A DNA stretch of 64,000 nucleotides, from the NCBI GenBank assembly GCA_965208965.1, contig OZ242384.1:868001-932000 (forward strand), given 5' to 3'. The first letter of the stretch is position 1. Each line of letters opens with the position of its first letter. Source of the DNA: Bin5 sp965208965. Its GTDB lineage: Bacteria > Chloroflexota > Anaerolineae > Caldilineales > Caldilineaceae. Under the pieces are notes generated by a model. That model was not told where the DNA came from. It made no database searches and saw only the letters and a program-made list of their open reading frames with translations. This document shows, piece by piece, positions 54,038-62,699 of this stretch. A program made the translations under genes and the position numbers.

Positions 54038-54290
54038 GACCTCTCTCCGGCATGACAGCAGGGATTCGCTTTTGCGATCTCCTATGCGGGTCATTTTAGC
54101 GCGACGCTACAGGATCGCAAAGGGAAAAGGGAGCAGACTCGCCTCTGAATCCTGGACAGACGCTTACGCTTTGTGCGGGGAAAATCCGTCTGCCATTTGC
54201 GGCACGGATGAGGAGGGTGATACCGTAGGTACGGTACGACTTCTGATATCGGCGTGAAAGCCGTTGGACTCGACAGGAAAGAGAGCGGGC

Positions 54291-54866
54291 ATGTCAGAGA
54301 ACACCAGGAATAGCAATCCAGATATCAAAATTGCGCTGCTGCGCGGGATAAACGTGGGCGGCAAGAACAAGCTGCCGATGAAGGAGCTGGCGGCGCTGTT
54401 CGCGGACGCCGGGTGCAAGGAAATTCGGACCTACATTCAGAGTGGAAACGTCCTGTTTCGGTCGGGGTCCGCGGACGTAGAAGAGATCTCAGCGATCATC
54501 AGCGCGTCGATCCGGGACCGGTATGGTTACCAGGTTCCCGTGGTTACCCGCACGGGTCAGGAACTACAGGAGATCGTGAAGGCCAATCCTTTCCTGGCAG
54601 CCGGCGCGGAAGCGGACAAACTGCACGTCATGTTTTTGGCGGAGCTGCCCGACAGCGACAGCGTTGAAGCGCTGGACCCGGCGCGCTCGCCGGGCGACGA
54701 GTTTGCGGTGCTGGGGCGTGAAATCTATCTGCACTGCCCGAACGGTGTTGCGCGCTCCAAGCTCACGAACAGCTACTTCGACTCCAAGCTCTCGACGACC
54801 AGTACGTCACGTAACTGGAGGACGGTGGGGAAGCTTCTGGAGCTTGCCGCGGATGCGGGAAATTAA
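54291..54866 (+). CDS. DUF1697 family protein
   Basis: 191 residues from ATG 54291 (AGGAAAGAGAG upstream). Family signature ALLRGINVGGKNKLPMKELA followed by RTYIQSGNVLFRS, and the C-terminal EIYLHCPNGVARSKLTNSYF and TSRNWRTVGKLLEL. DUF1697 proteins are widespread small cytoplasmic proteins of unknown function. Apparently a single-gene unit transcribed away from the toxin-antitoxin pair. Confidence 0.92.
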   Translation: MSENTRNSNPDIKIALLRGINVGGKNKLPMKELAALFADAGCKEIRTYIQSGNVLFRSGSADVEEISAIISASIRDRYGYQVPVVTRTGQELQEIVKANPFLAAGAEADKLHVMFLAELPDSDSVEALDPARSPGDEFAVLGREIYLHCPNGVARSKLTNSYFDSKLSTTSTSRNWRTVGKLLELAADAGN

Positions 54867-54903
54867 CGGATTTTGGGAGTACACGAGAAGCGGTACTCCC
54901 TCC

Positions 54904-56649
54904 TCATTCCTCCCCGTTCTCTTCCTGCTCTTCATCAGCTTCTTGCAGTTCGTCCTCCAACTCGGCTAGCTCGGCGCGCAGGGCGGACAGTTCGGTCTCC
55001 AGCTCTTCGATGCGGACAGCCAGGTCCTCGCGGCGGCGTTCCTTCTGTTCGCTTTCGCGCGCCGCGGCCTCTGCCTCCTTATCCACCATGCGGGTGTCGT
55101 CGCGGATGGCGAGTATGTGGACGGCCCAGAAGGCGGCCGCGACGGCGGCGCGCACCAGCCCATCCAACGTCTCGGCGCCGAAGAAGTCGGCATTGGGGTC
55201 GCCGAGCACCCACAGGAGCAGGCGGTAGACGACCTGCGCCAGCTCGAAGAGGATCAGGAGCGCGCCCACGAAGGCGATGCCGTAGAGGTAGATGCGGCGG
55301 GGCCAGGAGGCGCGCTCGGCGCGGCCGGCCTCATTGTCCTGCTCGGCCGCGCGCTGCGCGGTGCGCCAGTGCAGCGACCAGACAGGTGCGCCGACGGCGA
55401 TGAGGCTCACTCCGCTGGCGAACTGGTGGGCGCGAAAGCCCTCTTCGACCGAAGTCGAGCCGATGATGGCGAGATCCAGCAGGGCCCGCACCAGATCGAC
55501 CAGCCCTATCCAGAGCATAAGCAGGCCGGTGGCGGCGACTGCATAGTAGTAGAGCCGCCGCACGAACTCGCTCTCGCGTGAGTCGCCGTAGCGCTGCGCC
55601 TCGGCGGAGACCTGAAGCCAGTGCCAGCGCCAGGCCAGCGCGCCTACCGGAAGCAGGCCGAGGGGCGTGGTGAGATCATCGATGTCGATGTCCCCGGTAT
55701 CGACGCCGCCGAAGAGAAAGAGGACGCCCAGTCTCAACAGCATCGCCACGGGAACGAGGGTGATGGCCGCCGCGAGTACGGTGGCGACGTAGAGATAGAG
55801 GCGCCGCAGAGCCATGCGGCCTTCGGGCGGCTGCGCGGTCATCAGGGCATTCCAGTAGAGATTGTTCAGCCGCCAGGCCAGCCCGCCGACCAGAACGGCG
55901 GCCAGTGAACCGGAAATGCCCCGCTGCCACCAGCCTGTTCCCACCGTAGCCAGGCTGGTGGCGCCGAGCGGCTCCAGGAGGGCGCGCCAGACGAAGTTGA
56001 GGATGTCGGCGGCCCCGGTGAGCAGCAAGCCAAGAGCAACCAGGCCGACAAGCAGCTGGAAGAGCCGCCGCCAGCTGCCGGCCCAGCCCAGTTCGACACC
56101 CAGATCGCCGTCCTCCTGGAGCAAACGGGCGAAATAAAGGGATAGAATCAGATGGATGCCGGCGTGGAAAAATTGGGCCACCCACCCGCCCGGTCGCAGT
56201 TCTTCCTCGGACGGCGCGGCGCCGAGCAGGAGTTGGAGGCTGCCTTCAATGATGTGATAGAGAGCGCGGGCGCTGACATAGGCTGTGGTAGCAAGCGCGG
56301 CGTAGATGAACAGCTTGCGCAGGGCCGCGCGCGATTCACCGGGTTGCAGCACCAGGCGGCGGATATAGCGCCAGTGGACGAGAAAGATGGGTGCGCTGAC
56401 GATGAGAAAGCCGCCAGGCTGGGCGATGGCCCTCTGCACCGAGCCGGTGGCGGAAAGCCCTGGAACGGCCCCGTCCGGGATCCACAGTCTGATCAGCGCT
56501 TCGATCAGGCCGTAGGCGGCCGAGAGCCCGGCGATCAGGCTGATGAAGGCGATGAGATAGAGATAGAGGCGGCGAATCATCGCCAAGCGGCCCGTTTCGG
56601 CTGTGGTCTGCTCGGTCGTGGTCTGCTCGTTCACTGTCTGGTCAGTCAT
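54904..56649 (-). CDS. Multi-pass membrane protein with DUF5671-type repeats and acidic coiled-coil tail
   Basis: 581 residues. Four or so copies of a repeat begin with an RRLYLY-type motif: MIRRLYLYLIAFISLIAG, ALRRLYLYVATVLAAAI, FVRRLYYYAVAATGLL and WPRRIYLYGIAFVGALL. Each is followed by two to three helices, as in DUF5671 proteins, giving perhaps 12 or more membrane segments. The C-terminal ~70 residues are a highly charged coiled-coil, with heptads of EELETELSALRAELAELEDE, ending acidic. Location: cytoplasmic membrane with the tail inside. Function unknown; the tail suggests a scaffold or dimerisation role. First of a minus-strand envelope group. Confidence 0.78.
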   Translation of the reverse strand: MTDQTVNEQTTTEQTTAETGRLAMIRRLYLYLIAFISLIAGLSAAYGLIEALIRLWIPDGAVPGLSATGSVQRAIAQPGGFLIVSAPIFLVHWRYIRRLVLQPGESRAALRKLFIYAALATTAYVSARALYHIIEGSLQLLLGAAPSEEELRPGGWVAQFFHAGIHLILSLYFARLLQEDGDLGVELGWAGSWRRLFQLLVGLVALGLLLTGAADILNFVWRALLEPLGATSLATVGTGWWQRGISGSLAAVLVGGLAWRLNNLYWNALMTAQPPEGRMALRRLYLYVATVLAAAITLVPVAMLLRLGVLFLFGGVDTGDIDIDDLTTPLGLLPVGALAWRWHWLQVSAEAQRYGDSRESEFVRRLYYYAVAATGLLMLWIGLVDLVRALLDLAIIGSTSVEEGFRAHQFASGVSLIAVGAPVWSLHWRTAQRAAEQDNEAGRAERASWPRRIYLYGIAFVGALLILFELAQVVYRLLLWVLGDPNADFFGAETLDGLVRAAVAAAFWAVHILAIRDDTRMVDKEAEAAARESEQKERRREDLAVRIEELETELSALRAELAELEDELQEADEEQEENGEE

Positions 56650-56751
56650 TGTTTACACCCCGAAGGCGAGGAGAGAGGAACTGCAGGAGAGAGGAGAGAG
56701 AGGCGTACTCCCAATCCGCTCTTCTTTGCGATCACTCCTCGGTTACCGGTC

Positions 56752-57222
56752 TCAATAGAAGAGGTCGTCGGTGTCGATCTTCCACGCGCCGTCCTCGCGT
56801 ACCAGGGGAATCGTGCGCCGGTAGGTCGAGGTGCCGCTGTCGAAGAGGCCGCCCTGGTGGAAGTTGTCGATCGCCACTGTGACATAGGCTTTGTCGCCTT
56901 CTTCGCTTATGTCCACGTCCAGGATACGCAGCCGACGCGCGGAGCGGCCGGAATCGTAGTAGTTGAACCGTTCGCGGAAATGCAGGTTGTCGTCATCCTC
57001 GAGCACATCGCGAGAGTAGTGACTCATGGCAACGTCCGGTTCGTTGCGCACGGTGGCCAGGAAGGCGTCGTGGACAACTGCTTCCGGCGTATCCTCGTTG
57101 AGGTATTCGGCGCTCTGCCAGCCGCGGCCGCCGGTGACCGTTACCGTGATGACGGCGCCGATGACCAGCAGCAGCACGCCGATGATGATGCCCAGCGTAA
57201 AGCGATCGATTTTCATGCCCAT
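56752..57222 (-). CDS. Small membrane-anchored NTF2-like protein (DUF4878-like)
   Basis: 156 residues (start may be MKIDRFTLG at 57216). One N-terminal membrane helix (LGIIIGVLLLVIGAVITVTV), then an extracytoplasmic alpha/beta domain: EAVVHDAFLATVRNEPD, MSHYSRDVL, a strand AYVTVAIDNF, and the final PLVREDGAWKIDTDDLFY. This matches small NTF2-like/DUF4878 lipoprotein folds, where WKID(D) is the last strand. No lipobox Cys. The gene lies 27 bp from the lipoprotein gene upstream, likely one unit. Function unknown. Confidence 0.7.
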   Translation of the reverse strand: MGMKIDRFTLGIIIGVLLLVIGAVITVTVTGGRGWQSAEYLNEDTPEAVVHDAFLATVRNEPDVAMSHYSRDVLEDDDNLHFRERFNYYDSGRSARRLRILDVDISEEGDKAYVTVAIDNFHQGGLFDSGTSTYRRTIPLVREDGAWKIDTDDLFY

Positions 57223-57249
57223 GGGTCCGCTTCCTTGTTACTTCTCCGA

Positions 57250-58047
57250 CTAATCGAAACTGGTCAGCTCAAAGGTGGCCTGGGACCGTCCGTCGATGAA
57301 CTTCACGACTGTGAAGGGAGCTGTCTGCGCCACCCAGGCCCTGGTTGTGCGGTCGTTGGACTTCAGCTCGACGACCCAGGTATCGAAGGAGCCGGCGGGT
57401 ACCGTGACGCTTTCCTTGCGCCGCACCTGCAGGGCCACCCGCTCCATATGGCCGGCGACCGGTAGAAAACTGTTGATTCGGGTCGCGTAGCCCTGCGCTA
57501 GCGGCAGCGCCCGCATGATCAGTAGCAGTGTGCGTTCGTCGCGTATGTCGGAGGGCACCTGCACGCGCTGATAGACGGTTGCGCCCTGGCGATTGGTAAG
57601 TGCAATGTCGACCTGGGAGCCCTCGAACTGCGTCTCCACCACCTGCTTCCCGCCGCCGAAGGTACGGACAAGATGGCTGTAGACGGGGCGATAGCCGACC
57701 GGCTGCATCTCGATCGTTGCCTGCTCTCTCACACCGGCGTCGAGGACCTCGCGGATCAGCGTCCAGCCGTCCTCCTGCTCCCGATGGTTTACCTGGAAGG
57801 CGGCCGTGCCGACGATGCGGTCTTCCCGGTTGGTTACGCGGTAGACGCTGGTCTCGCCGTCGGTCCAGACCGGTTCGCCGAAGATGAGCGGCTGGGGTTG
57901 GGCGGAACCGCAGGAGGTGAGAAAGGAGAGAGTTAAGAGGAGAGAGGAGAGAGAGAACACCCTCGCGATTGAAAGAAGGGTTGTTGAACCAGTTACCGCT
58001 TGGTTGTATGAGCGTTTGGCGCAAGGCAGGCGACACCCATTTCTCAC
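57250..58047 (-). CDS. Predicted lipoprotein of unknown function
   Basis: 265 residues from GTG 58047. The lipobox FLTSC follows a hydrophobic stretch, so the mature protein starts at the Cys and is about 217 residues of mostly beta structure (VYRVTNREDRIVGTAAFQV and ending in SQATFELTSFD). A start at GTG 57960 would give a shorter signal peptide but no basic n-region, so the longer start is kept with doubt. It resembles DUF3108-like periplasmic proteins in size and strand pattern only weakly. Between the M20 hydrolase and the NTF2-like gene. Confidence 0.6.
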   Translation of the reverse strand: MRNGCRLPCAKRSYNQAVTGSTTLLSIARVFSLSSLLLTLSFLTSCGSAQPQPLIFGEPVWTDGETSVYRVTNREDRIVGTAAFQVNHREQEDGWTLIREVLDAGVREQATIEMQPVGYRPVYSHLVRTFGGGKQVVETQFEGSQVDIALTNRQGATVYQRVQVPSDIRDERTLLLIMRALPLAQGYATRINSFLPVAGHMERVALQVRRKESVTVPAGSFDTWVVELKSNDRTTRAWVAQTAPFTVVKFIDGRSQATFELTSFD

Positions 58048-58072
58048 TTCTCACTCCTTGCAGTTTCGCTTC

Positions 58073-59296
58073 TCATTCGTTGCTGTTTTTCTCCTGCATC
58101 CACTTGACCGCGGCCGCGGCGAGAGCGGCGGCCCCGATCGGCAGGGCGTCTTCGTCGATACGGAAGGTGGAGGTGTGTACGTAGTAGCGCTGGGGCCAGT
58201 CCGGGTTATGCGTTCCCAGACGGAGAAAGCTGCCCGGCGCGGCCTGCGCCATGTAGGCGAAGTCCTCGGCGGCCATCACCATTGGCGCCTGAGGCGTGTT
58301 CTCCTCGCCCAGGAACTCGGCCGCCGCAGCCAGCGCAATCTGCGTGGCTTCCGGATCCAAGACGGTGGGCGGATAGCCCTCCTTGACCGTCAGTTCGAAG
58401 CTGCCGCCCATGGCTTCGACGACGCCGCAGGCGCGGCGCAGCTCCTCCTGCAGTAACTTGCGCGACTCCGGCGTGAAGCTGCGAATCGTCCCGTTCAGAT
58501 AGACGCTGTCGGGGATTACGTTATTGACGGTCCCGCCGTGAATCTGGCCGATGGTGATCACGCCCGGCTCAAGGGGGTCGAGGCGCCGGCTGACGATGTG
58601 GTGGATGGCGTGAACGGCGTGGGCGGCGAGCACGATGGGATCGTTGGCGGCCTGGGGGCGGGCGGCGTGGCCGCCGGCGCCGCGCAGGGTGATCTCGAAC
58701 TCATCGGCCGACGCCATCAGGGGGCCGGAGCGGCTGGCGACGACGCCCAGATCCTTTGTGGGGTCCACGTGGATGCCGAAGACGGCGTCGAGACCTTCGA
58801 GGGCGCCTTCTTCCACCATGCGGATGCCGCCGGACTTGCCCTCGTCGTCGGAGGCTTCTTCGCTGGGCTGGAAGAGCAGGCGCACGGCGCCGGGCAGGCG
58901 GCCCTCGTCCGCCATTTCCTTGAGCAGGGCCGCGGCGCCCATCAGCATCGCCGTGTGGGCGTCGTGGCCGCAGGCGTGCATAAGGCCCGGCCGCTCGCTG
59001 TCAAAGCCGCTGCCGTTCTCTTCCTGGATCGGCAAGGCGTCCATATCGGCGCGCAGCCCCACCAAGGGCCCGTCGCTGCCGCGAACATGGCCGACGACTC
59101 CAGTCTTGGCCACTTCAGTCTGCGTCTCTATCCCCAGGTCCAGCATCGTCTTGTTGACGAATCCGGCGGTGCGATGTTCGGTGAAAGTCAGCTCCGGGTA
59201 CCGGTGAATCGTGCGGCGCCACGTGCTGATTCGGGACTGGATGGCTTTGGCGCGCGCATACAGTTCGGCGCTGGTAACTGGTGTATTGTTTGGCAT
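58073..59296 (-). CDS. M20 family amidohydrolase (N-acyl-amino acid / hippurate hydrolase-like)
   Basis: 407 residues. Di-metal peptidase fold: RADMDALPIQEENGSGFDSE, then MHACGHDAHTAMLMG and LFQPSEEASDDEG. The metal-bridging Cys and His (ACGHDAH) and Glu-Glu catalytic pair (PSEEA) match the amidohydrolase branch, which uses two metals held by Cys, His and Glu. A further block EFEITLRGAGGHAARPQAAN is the dimer domain; the MVMAAEDFAYMAQ segment is the C-terminal ligand. Substrates are N-acyl amino acids or similar. AGGAG at good spacing before the ATG. Confidence 0.93.
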   Translation of the reverse strand: MPNNTPVTSAELYARAKAIQSRISTWRRTIHRYPELTFTEHRTAGFVNKTMLDLGIETQTEVAKTGVVGHVRGSDGPLVGLRADMDALPIQEENGSGFDSERPGLMHACGHDAHTAMLMGAAALLKEMADEGRLPGAVRLLFQPSEEASDDEGKSGGIRMVEEGALEGLDAVFGIHVDPTKDLGVVASRSGPLMASADEFEITLRGAGGHAARPQAANDPIVLAAHAVHAIHHIVSRRLDPLEPGVITIGQIHGGTVNNVIPDSVYLNGTIRSFTPESRKLLQEELRRACGVVEAMGGSFELTVKEGYPPTVLDPEATQIALAAAAEFLGEENTPQAPMVMAAEDFAYMAQAAPGSFLRLGTHNPDWPQRYYVHTSTFRIDEDALPIGAAALAAAAVKWMQEKNSNE

Positions 59297-59647
59297 CGGT
59301 GCACTCCTGGTCGAACATGTTGCACACTCGCCAACCGCCCACGAGTGCGATCAGCTCGGGCAAACGTTGGTAACTATACAGCTTGTGAAAACTGTCAGGT
59401 CAACGACCCAACCTGCGGGAGCGTTTCAACTATCATATCATTATACTACGCTTCTCCGCCTTGTGCTCCGCCAACTATAACCACAACCAGGTTTGCGGCC
59501 GCTGTTACACAGTACGCATAAGCAGCAGTTCAGTCCCAGATTTTGCGCAATCCGGCCAATGCAGGAAAATTAGACGCATCTTTCTCACGTCACCGGTTCC
59601 GGCGGTACTGACGAGCCGCCGGCCCCACCAAGTATCCGAGGCGACCA
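59297..59647. other. Intergenic region between divergent M20 and MDR genes
   Basis: 351 bp with no gene. It holds the possible M20 promoter and an AT-rich patch with a perfect TATAAT on the minus strand near 59450, for which no -35 at normal spacing was seen. The start of the next gene has a GAGGCG ribosome-binding site. Confidence 0.4.
59373..59403 (-). promoter_or_regulatory. Possible promoter of the M20 gene
   Basis: On the minus strand, -35 TTGACC (59398-59403), 19-bp spacer, -10 TATAGT (59373-59378), about 75 bp before the start at 59296. The spacer is longer than ideal. Confidence 0.3.
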
Positions 59648-60658
59648 ATGACATCTGTCAAGAGCCGTGAAATCCATCTGCGCAGCCGTCCGCACGGGTT
59701 ACCGACAGCGGACAACTTTGCGCTCGCCAACGTCGAAGTGCCGGCGCCGAGCCAGCCGGACCAGGTACTGGTGCGCAACCGCTTTATTTCGGTGGACCCT
59801 TATATGCGGGGGCGGATGCGAGATACGCGCAGCTATACGCCTCCTTTCGGGCTGGACGAACCGCTCACCGGCGGCGCGGTGGGGGAGGTCGTCAGCTCGA
59901 CCAGCGAGGCGTTTGCGGAGGGCGATTTCGTTTTGCACATGTTGGGCTGGCGGGAATACGCGCTGGCAGAGGCGCGCCACCTGACGAAGGTCGATCCGTC
60001 TCTGGGTCCCCTGCAGAGCTACCTGGGCGTGCTGGGTATGCCGGGCATGACGGCCTATGTCGGCCTGCTGGACATCGGCGAACCGCAGCCGGGGGAGACG
60101 GTTTTCGTCTCGGGCGCGGCGGGCGCGGTCGGTTCGGAGGTCTGCCAGATCGCGAAGATCAAGGGCTGCCGCGTGGTGGGTTCGGCCGGTTCGGAGGCCA
60201 AGACGCGCTGGCTGGAGGAGGTGGCCGGCGTGGATGTCGCGATCAATTACAAGGAGACGAGCAATCTGCGGCGGGCGCTGAAGAAGGCCTGCCCGGACGG
60301 TATCGACGTCTATTTCGAGAACGTCGGCGGCGAGCATCTGGAGGCGGCGCTGCAGTATATGAATAACAACGGCCGCATCGTTGTATGCGGAATGATCAGC
60401 ATGTACAACGCCACGTCGGCGGCGCCGGGACCGGCGAACCTGGCCCTGATGATCGGGCGCCGGCTGAAGATGCAGGGCTTTATCGTCTCGGACCATCCTG
60501 AACGCCGCGACAGTTTTCTGCGTGATGTTTCCGGCTGGATGCAGGATGGCAAGCTCAAGTGGGAGGAGACGATCCACGAAGGGATCGAGAGTACGCCCGA
60601 TGCATTCATCGGACTGTTCCATGGCGAGAATCTGGGCAAGATGCTGGTAAAGGTTTAA
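59648..60658 (+). CDS. NADP-dependent oxidoreductase of the MDR family (CurA/prostaglandin reductase type)
   Basis: 336 residues. Zinc-free medium-chain reductase. The start MTSVKSREIHLRSRPHGLPT and the motif RNRFISVDPYMRGRMRDTRS match the leukotriene/curcumin reductase branch. The Rossmann motif is SGAAGAVGSEVCQIAKIKG, followed by VVGSAGSEAKTRWL for NADP binding. C-terminal FENVGGEHLEAAL and KMQGFIVSDHPERR are typical. Reduces C=C bonds of conjugated aldehydes or ketones. The MaoC-like gene follows on the same strand after 75 bp. Confidence 0.93.
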   Translation: MTSVKSREIHLRSRPHGLPTADNFALANVEVPAPSQPDQVLVRNRFISVDPYMRGRMRDTRSYTPPFGLDEPLTGGAVGEVVSSTSEAFAEGDFVLHMLGWREYALAEARHLTKVDPSLGPLQSYLGVLGMPGMTAYVGLLDIGEPQPGETVFVSGAAGAVGSEVCQIAKIKGCRVVGSAGSEAKTRWLEEVAGVDVAINYKETSNLRRALKKACPDGIDVYFENVGGEHLEAALQYMNNNGRIVVCGMISMYNATSAAPGPANLALMIGRRLKMQGFIVSDHPERRDSFLRDVSGWMQDGKLKWEETIHEGIESTPDAFIGLFHGENLGKMLVKV

Positions 60659-60733
60659 CGGCGAGGAGAGAGTGAAGAGGAGTGAGTGATTCTCATTCCG
60701 GGCTTCTTGTTTTGCAATAGTCAGGGGAACGCA

Positions 60734-61222
60734 ATGGGTACGCGAGCGATGCAGCCCCCGATGGGGCTTTATTTTGAGGAGTTTGCGGAGGGTGACGGGT
60801 GCGAGAGCGTCGGCCGCACGGTCACCGAGACGGACATTGTCAATTTTGCGGCGCTGTCGGGCGACTGGAACCGGATCCACACCGACCTGCATTACAGCCA
60901 GGAGCAGATGTTCGGGGAGCGGGTCGCTCACGGGCTGCTGGTGCTGAGTATCGCGAGCGGACTGGCGGTGCGGATGGGTTTCATGGAGGGCACTGTCCAG
61001 GCTTTCATGCAGCTGGAGTGGCAGTTCCGCCGGCCGGTGCTGATCGGGGACACGGTGCGGCTGCGGGCGACGGTGCGGGAGAAGAAGCCGATGCGGCGGA
61101 TGGGCGGCGGGGTAGTGACCTTCAGGATGGAGGTGCTGAACCAGAAGGATGAGGTCTGCCAGCGCGGCAACTGGGAGATTTTGTGCAAGAACCGGCCCGA
61201 CGAGGCGGAAACAGAGGCGTGA
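60734..61222 (+). CDS. MaoC-like dehydratase (R-hydratase hotdog fold)
   Basis: 162 residues from ATG 60734, preceded by AGGGGAAC. The catalytic dyad is in the motif FAALSGDWNRIHTDLHYS, giving Asp and His as in R-specific enoyl-CoA hydratases, and the hotdog core continues with GERVAHGLLVLSIASGL. Likely hydrates or dehydrates 3-hydroxyacyl-CoA or a related thioester. An upstream frame extends to 60686 but lacks the family N-terminus. It may work with the MDR reductase. Confidence 0.9.
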   Translation: MGTRAMQPPMGLYFEEFAEGDGCESVGRTVTETDIVNFAALSGDWNRIHTDLHYSQEQMFGERVAHGLLVLSIASGLAVRMGFMEGTVQAFMQLEWQFRRPVLIGDTVRLRATVREKKPMRRMGGGVVTFRMEVLNQKDEVCQRGNWEILCKNRPDEAETEA

Positions 61223-61241
61223 GGACGCTCACTGCCGCAAC

Positions 61242-61790
61242 ATGATTCTCTCCCTGCCACTGGCTCTGGCGTTCGCGCTGCTGCTGGCGCTGCTGGGCGG
61301 TCTGCTGCTATGGCTGGGACGCCGTCAGCGGGAGAGCAGCGGTTTGCCGGCGGGTACTGTGCTATATCGGGACACCGGGGACTGGCAGGAGACGGAGCGC
61401 CCGCTGCGCAGCCGCCGCTACGGACTGGTGGGACGCCCCGATTACCTGGTGCAGACGCGCGACGGGGGCAGGCGCTTCGTCGTGCCTGTGGAGGTCAAGA
61501 GCCGGGCGAGGCCGGCCCGGCCTTACGACAGCCATATTCTGCAGCTGGCGGCGTACTGTCTGCTGGTTGAGGACAACTTCGACGCTGCGCCGCCCTACGG
61601 CCTGCTGCGCTACGCAGACGCTACGTTGCCAATCCCATTTACAGATGAACTGCGCGGCCGCGTGCTAGAGACGGCGGCGGCGATTCGGGCGTCCCGCCGG
61701 GCGGCGGAGGCGCGCCGCAGCCACGGTGAACCGGGGCGCTGCGCCGCGTGCGGCTATCGCTCCGCGTGCGGGTCGGAGGCGCTATCGTAG
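61242..61790 (+). CDS. Membrane-anchored Cas4/Dna2-like PD-(D/E)XK nuclease
   Basis: 182 residues from ATG 61242. An N-terminal membrane helix (LPLALAFALLLALLGGLLL) precedes a RecB-like nuclease core with GLVGRPDYLV (Asp), VVPVEVKSRARPARPYDSH (Glu-x-Lys) and ILQLAAYCLLVED. The C-terminus has GRCAACGYRSACG, the CxxC...C pattern of Cas4-type Fe-S nucleases; the fourth ligand may be the Cys of AAYC. No CRISPR repeat or other cas gene is in the window. Likely acts on DNA ends at the membrane in repair or uptake; the role is unknown. Confidence 0.82.
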   Translation: MILSLPLALAFALLLALLGGLLLWLGRRQRESSGLPAGTVLYRDTGDWQETERPLRSRRYGLVGRPDYLVQTRDGGRRFVVPVEVKSRARPARPYDSHILQLAAYCLLVEDNFDAAPPYGLLRYADATLPIPFTDELRGRVLETAAAIRASRRAAEARRSHGEPGRCAACGYRSACGSEALS

Positions 61791-61832
61791 GCGTTCTTCG
61801 TTCCTGGTTTGCGGGAGCAGCAGTTCGCTTTT

Positions 61833-62633
61833 CTATCCGAAGGAAAGGTATTCCAGCGCATCCTCCTCGGATTCGGCGCCGGCTCGCCCTCTGACGATCA
61901 GTTCAACCACGTCGTCCAACCCAACTTCAGAGACGTTGAGGATTCCCTGCCTGCGGCCTCCTTTGAGGACCATGACACGGTCGCCGATTGCCAGAATGTC
62001 GGGCACGCGCTGCGTGATGAGGACGACGGAATGGCCGCCGTCGCGCAGGTCCTTGATCAGGCGCAGGAGGGTGTTGGCTTCGCGGACGCCGAGGGCGGCG
62101 GTGGGCTCGTCCATCAGGAGGATCTTGGCGTCGAAGGCGATGGCTTTGGCAGCGGCCACCATCTGGCGCTGGCCGCCGGACATCCTCTCGACTTTGAGCC
62201 TGGGGGAGCTGATGTTGATGTTCAACCTCTTGAGCAACGCGGCGGACTCGGCATACATTTTCTTTTTGTCGAGGATGCTGAGAAAGGGCAGGCCCCTTGT
62301 ATATTCGCGGCCGAGGAAGATGTTGCGGGCGACGTCGAGGTTGTTGCAGAGCGCCAGGTCCTGGTAGATCATCTCAATGCCGCAGCTGCGGGCGTCGCGG
62401 GGGTCGCGGATTGACACTTCCTCGCCGTTTATGAGGATCTGGCCGCTGTCGGCGACGTGCGCGCCGCTGAGGATCTTCATGAGGGTGGACTTGCCGGCGG
62501 CGTTGTCTCCGACCAGCCCCAGAATCTCTCCCTCACGCAGCTCCAGATCGACCTGGTTCAGCGCCTGGACGCTGCCAAATCGCTTGGATATGCCCTTCAT
62601 TTCGACAATATAGTTGCTTTCCAAGGTGCTCAT
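61833..62633 (-). CDS. Sugar ABC transporter ATP-binding protein (single-domain FrcA-like)
   Basis: 266 residues, one ABC domain, unlike the tandem RbsA/XylG. Walker A GDNAAGKST, signature MSGGQRQM, Walker B ILLMDEPTAALGV. The switch (H-loop) position reads LITQRVPD, with Gln where His is usual. Such short subunits are typical of the fructose (FrcA) branch. The start at 62633 has GGAGG directly next to ATG, which is too close; a GTG at 62684 is the alternative. Second gene of a minus-strand importer. Confidence 0.85.
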   Translation of the reverse strand: MSTLESNYIVEMKGISKRFGSVQALNQVDLELREGEILGLVGDNAAGKSTLMKILSGAHVADSGQILINGEEVSIRDPRDARSCGIEMIYQDLALCNNLDVARNIFLGREYTRGLPFLSILDKKKMYAESAALLKRLNINISSPRLKVERMSGGQRQMVAAAKAIAFDAKILLMDEPTAALGVREANTLLRLIKDLRDGGHSVVLITQRVPDILAIGDRVMVLKGGRRQGILNVSEVGLDDVVELIVRGRAGAESEEDALEYLSFG

Positions 62634-62699
62634 CCTCCGGACAGGAGTAGGTGAAAATGAGTGGGAGAAGAGAGCTTCCCCCACTCATTCTCGGGCCGA

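Noticed and set aside
59699..60931. A 410-codon open frame opposite the MDR reductase
   Set aside because: Antisense to a clear MDR gene; residue content (His/Arg-rich) is typical of a shadow frame.
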